A stretch of 21,688 nt of DNA from Citricoccus sp. WCRC_4 (lineage in GTDB: Bacteria; Actinomycetota; Actinomycetes; Actinomycetales; Micrococcaceae), in the NCBI GenBank assembly GCA_026645375.1, contig JAPFFX010000318.1, positions 1 through 21,688 on the forward strand. Direction: 5' to 3'. The notes beneath the pieces are model-generated. The model was not told where the DNA came from, ran no database searches, and saw nothing but the letters and a program-made list of their open reading frames with translations. The position numbers and the translations under genes were made by a program. This document shows, piece after piece, positions 20,274 through 21,688 of the stretch. Numbering within the stretch: position 1 is the stretch's first letter; the number at the start of each line of letters is the position of its first letter.

Positions 20274-21688
20274 TCAGCGCACCACCTCGCGGTGTCCGGC
20301 ATCCAGCCGGCGGGTCCAGCCACGGTCATCGAGCAACTCCAGCAGCGGGATCGCCACCCGCCGGGTGGTGCCCAGCGCCCGGCGGGCCTGGCTGGTGGTG
20401 AAAGGCTGGTCCAGCCGGGCCAGCTCCCGCATCGCCAGGGCCGGCGCCGTGGGCAGCAGCACCACGGACCCGTCCAGCCGCAGCAGGCGTCCGAGCCGTT
20501 CCGCCGCGGCCAGCTCGCGGGCCCCCAGCTGCAGGGCCGTCAGTTCGTCCCCCTCCGGGGCGCTGAAGGGCTCCCGCGCCAGGCGGTGCTCGACGGCGGC
20601 CACGGCGTCTTCCGCGGCGCCGAGCCCCCGGTGCTCACCCGGCAGGGTGAGGTAGCCGGCCTCGTGCACGAGCCCGGCCGCGGCCACCACGGCCTCCAGC
20701 AGGACCGGGTCCGGCGCGGCCAGCAGGTCCAGGGCGGCACCGCGGCTCAGCCCGGGGGCCAACGGGTCCCGTTCGGCCAGCCCGGTCACCGCGGCGCGCA
20801 CGCGCTCACACCAGCCGGCCAGGACGGGTTCGTGGACCCACCACTGGCCCAGCCGGCGGACCCCCACCGCGTCCTCCGGCACCGCCAGCCCGAGCCGGTC
20901 CAGGTCCTCGGCCCGCACCGCACCCCGGCGGGCGATCTCCCCGAGGGGGTCGCCGCCGTCGGGCATGGCCGCCAGGGTCGCGGCGCGGCGGGTGCCGTCC
21001 CCGCGGCGGGTGAGCTCCGGCGGGTCCACGTCCAGCACCCGCACCCCGCCCAGGATCGTCCGTGCCCCCGGATCGCGCAGCACCAGCCGGTCACCGGGCA
21101 CCAGCGGCAGGCGCCTCTGGAGCGTCAGCCGGGCGTGGGCGTCGTCGAAGGGACGCACGTGGACCGGCGCGGTGGCGGTGCCGACGTGCACCAGCAACTC
21201 CGCGGGGGCCTCGGCCAGGCTCCCCCCGGTGGTCCGGCGGACGTCCACGACGACGGCCAGCGGCCAGGCGCCGGGCGTGACCAGGACGTCCCCCCGGTGC
21301 ACGGCCTCGGCGTCCACCCCGCGCAGGTTCACCGCGACCCGGCTGACCGGGCCGAGGGACTCGTGGGGGGCGTTGCGGCTGTGCAGCGCGCGGACGGAGA
21401 CGGCGCGCGGTGCACCCGCGCCGAGCAGCTCCAGCCGGTCACCGGTGGCCAGCGTCCCGGCGGCCAGGGTGCCCGTGACCACGGCGCCGGACCCCTTGAC
21501 CGTGAAGGACCGGTCCACCCACAGCCGGACCCGCCCGGTGGCGTCCGGAGCGCCGGTGGCGGCCAGCACGTCATCGAGGGCCTGGCGCAGGTCCTCGAGT
21601 CCGGCACCGGTCGCCGCGGACACCACGACGGCGGGCGCCCCGGCGAGTCCGGTCCCGGCGAGCTCGGCGCGGATCCGGTCCAGCACGG
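20274..21688 (-). CDS. selB: Selenocysteine-specific elongation factor SelB (3' part, continues past the window)
   Basis: The C-terminal 471 or so residues of SelB, the GTPase that delivers selenocysteyl-tRNA to UGA codons with a SECIS hairpin. The visible part begins at the end of the G domain (VVSAATGAGLEDLRQAL), then domain 2 (RVRLWVDRSFTVKGSGAVVTGTLAAGTLATGDRL, ALHSRNAP), domain 3 (LPLVPGDRLVLRDPGARTILGG), and the C-terminal winged-helix repeats. The last of these carries QPFTTSQARRALGTTRRVAIPLLELLDDRGWTRRL, where the SECIS RNA is bound in known SelB. The frame is open to the window edge; the GTP-binding P-loop lies outside. The GTG at 21686 is an internal Val, not the start. Its stop is at 20274, with no good terminator after it. 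Confidence 0.94.
   Translation of the reverse strand, partial: VLDRIRAELAGTGLAGAPAVVVSAATGAGLEDLRQALDDVLAATGAPDATGRVRLWVDRSFTVKGSGAVVTGTLAAGTLATGDRLELLGAGAPRAVSVRALHSRNAPHESLGPVSRVAVNLRGVDAEAVHRGDVLVTPGAWPLAVVVDVRRTTGGSLAEAPAELLVHVGTATAPVHVRPFDDAHARLTLQRRLPLVPGDRLVLRDPGARTILGGVRVLDVDPPELTRRGDGTRRAATLAAMPDGGDPLGEIARRGAVRAEDLDRLGLAVPEDAVGVRRLGQWWVHEPVLAGWCERVRAAVTGLAERDPLAPGLSRGAALDLLAAPDPVLLEAVVAAAGLVHEAGYLTLPGEHRGLGAAEDAVAAVEHRLAREPFSAPEGDELTALQLGARELAAAERLGRLLRLDGSVVLLPTAPALAMRELARLDQPFTTSQARRALGTTRRVAIPLLELLDDRGWTRRLDAGHREVVR

Noticed and set aside
1..21688. CRISPR arrays, insertion sequences, integrases or toxin-antitoxin pairs
   Set aside because: No regularly spaced repeats, transposase or integrase domains, terminal inverted repeats or recognisable toxin-antitoxin genes were seen.

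Overview
This is a very GC-rich window with tightly packed genes on both strands and every hallmark of a high-GC actinobacterium. The markers are an SCO1664-family protein next to a MSMEG_4193-type phosphomutase, an actinobacterial AAA/VWA pair, a Zur-type box, and many starts that look leaderless (a TANNNT box 6-7 nt before ATG or GTG). Gene content and style suggest the Micrococcaceae (Micrococcus/Citricoccus-like), but the genus is a guess. I see no intact mobile element, CRISPR array, rRNA or tRNA. This looks like chromosomal accessory and housekeeping DNA, not an island.

Left part (1-5.7 kb): a VOC/PhnB-like protein is divergent from a macrolide 2'-phosphotransferase homologue whose catalytic Asp position is Glu. 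A patatin-like phospholipase follows, and its 3' end overlaps a convergent two-domain SDR/DUF2867 protein by 46 bp. A pyridoxamine-phosphate-oxidase-like protein and a zinc-independent NADP oxidoreductase then converge on a strong shared hairpin.

Middle-left (5.7-9.7 kb): a small unknown gene sits beside a clearly decayed glycoside hydrolase family 15 (GH15) gene. That pseudogene has an in-frame stop, a frameshift at a C8 run and a large internal deletion. Next come an alpha/beta hydrolase, a double AHSA1-domain protein with its ArsR-type regulator and a perfect 7-bp inverted-repeat operator, and a SurA-like lipoprotein.

Middle-right (9.7-16.7 kb): an SCO1664-family kinase-like protein and a histidine-phosphatase-family phosphomutase form one transcription unit. 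The DUF3090 gene that often separates them elsewhere is missing. Divergent from them is a MoxR-like ATPase/VWA protein pair, probably one complex. An HD-domain hydrolase and an FAD monooxygenase follow.

Right end (16.9-21.7 kb): a secreted trypsin-like protease is translationally coupled to a small lipoprotein. Beyond it lies a lone AztD zinc metallochaperone gene whose promoter carries a Zur-like box. The window ends in the 3' part of selB, which implies the organism can insert selenocysteine at UGA. No strong candidate for a wholly new defence or mobile system was found. The most interesting items are the leaderless promoter architecture, the GH15 gene remnant, the HGE-variant Mph, the protease-lipoprotein pair, the AAA/VWA pair and the Zur-controlled orphan aztD.
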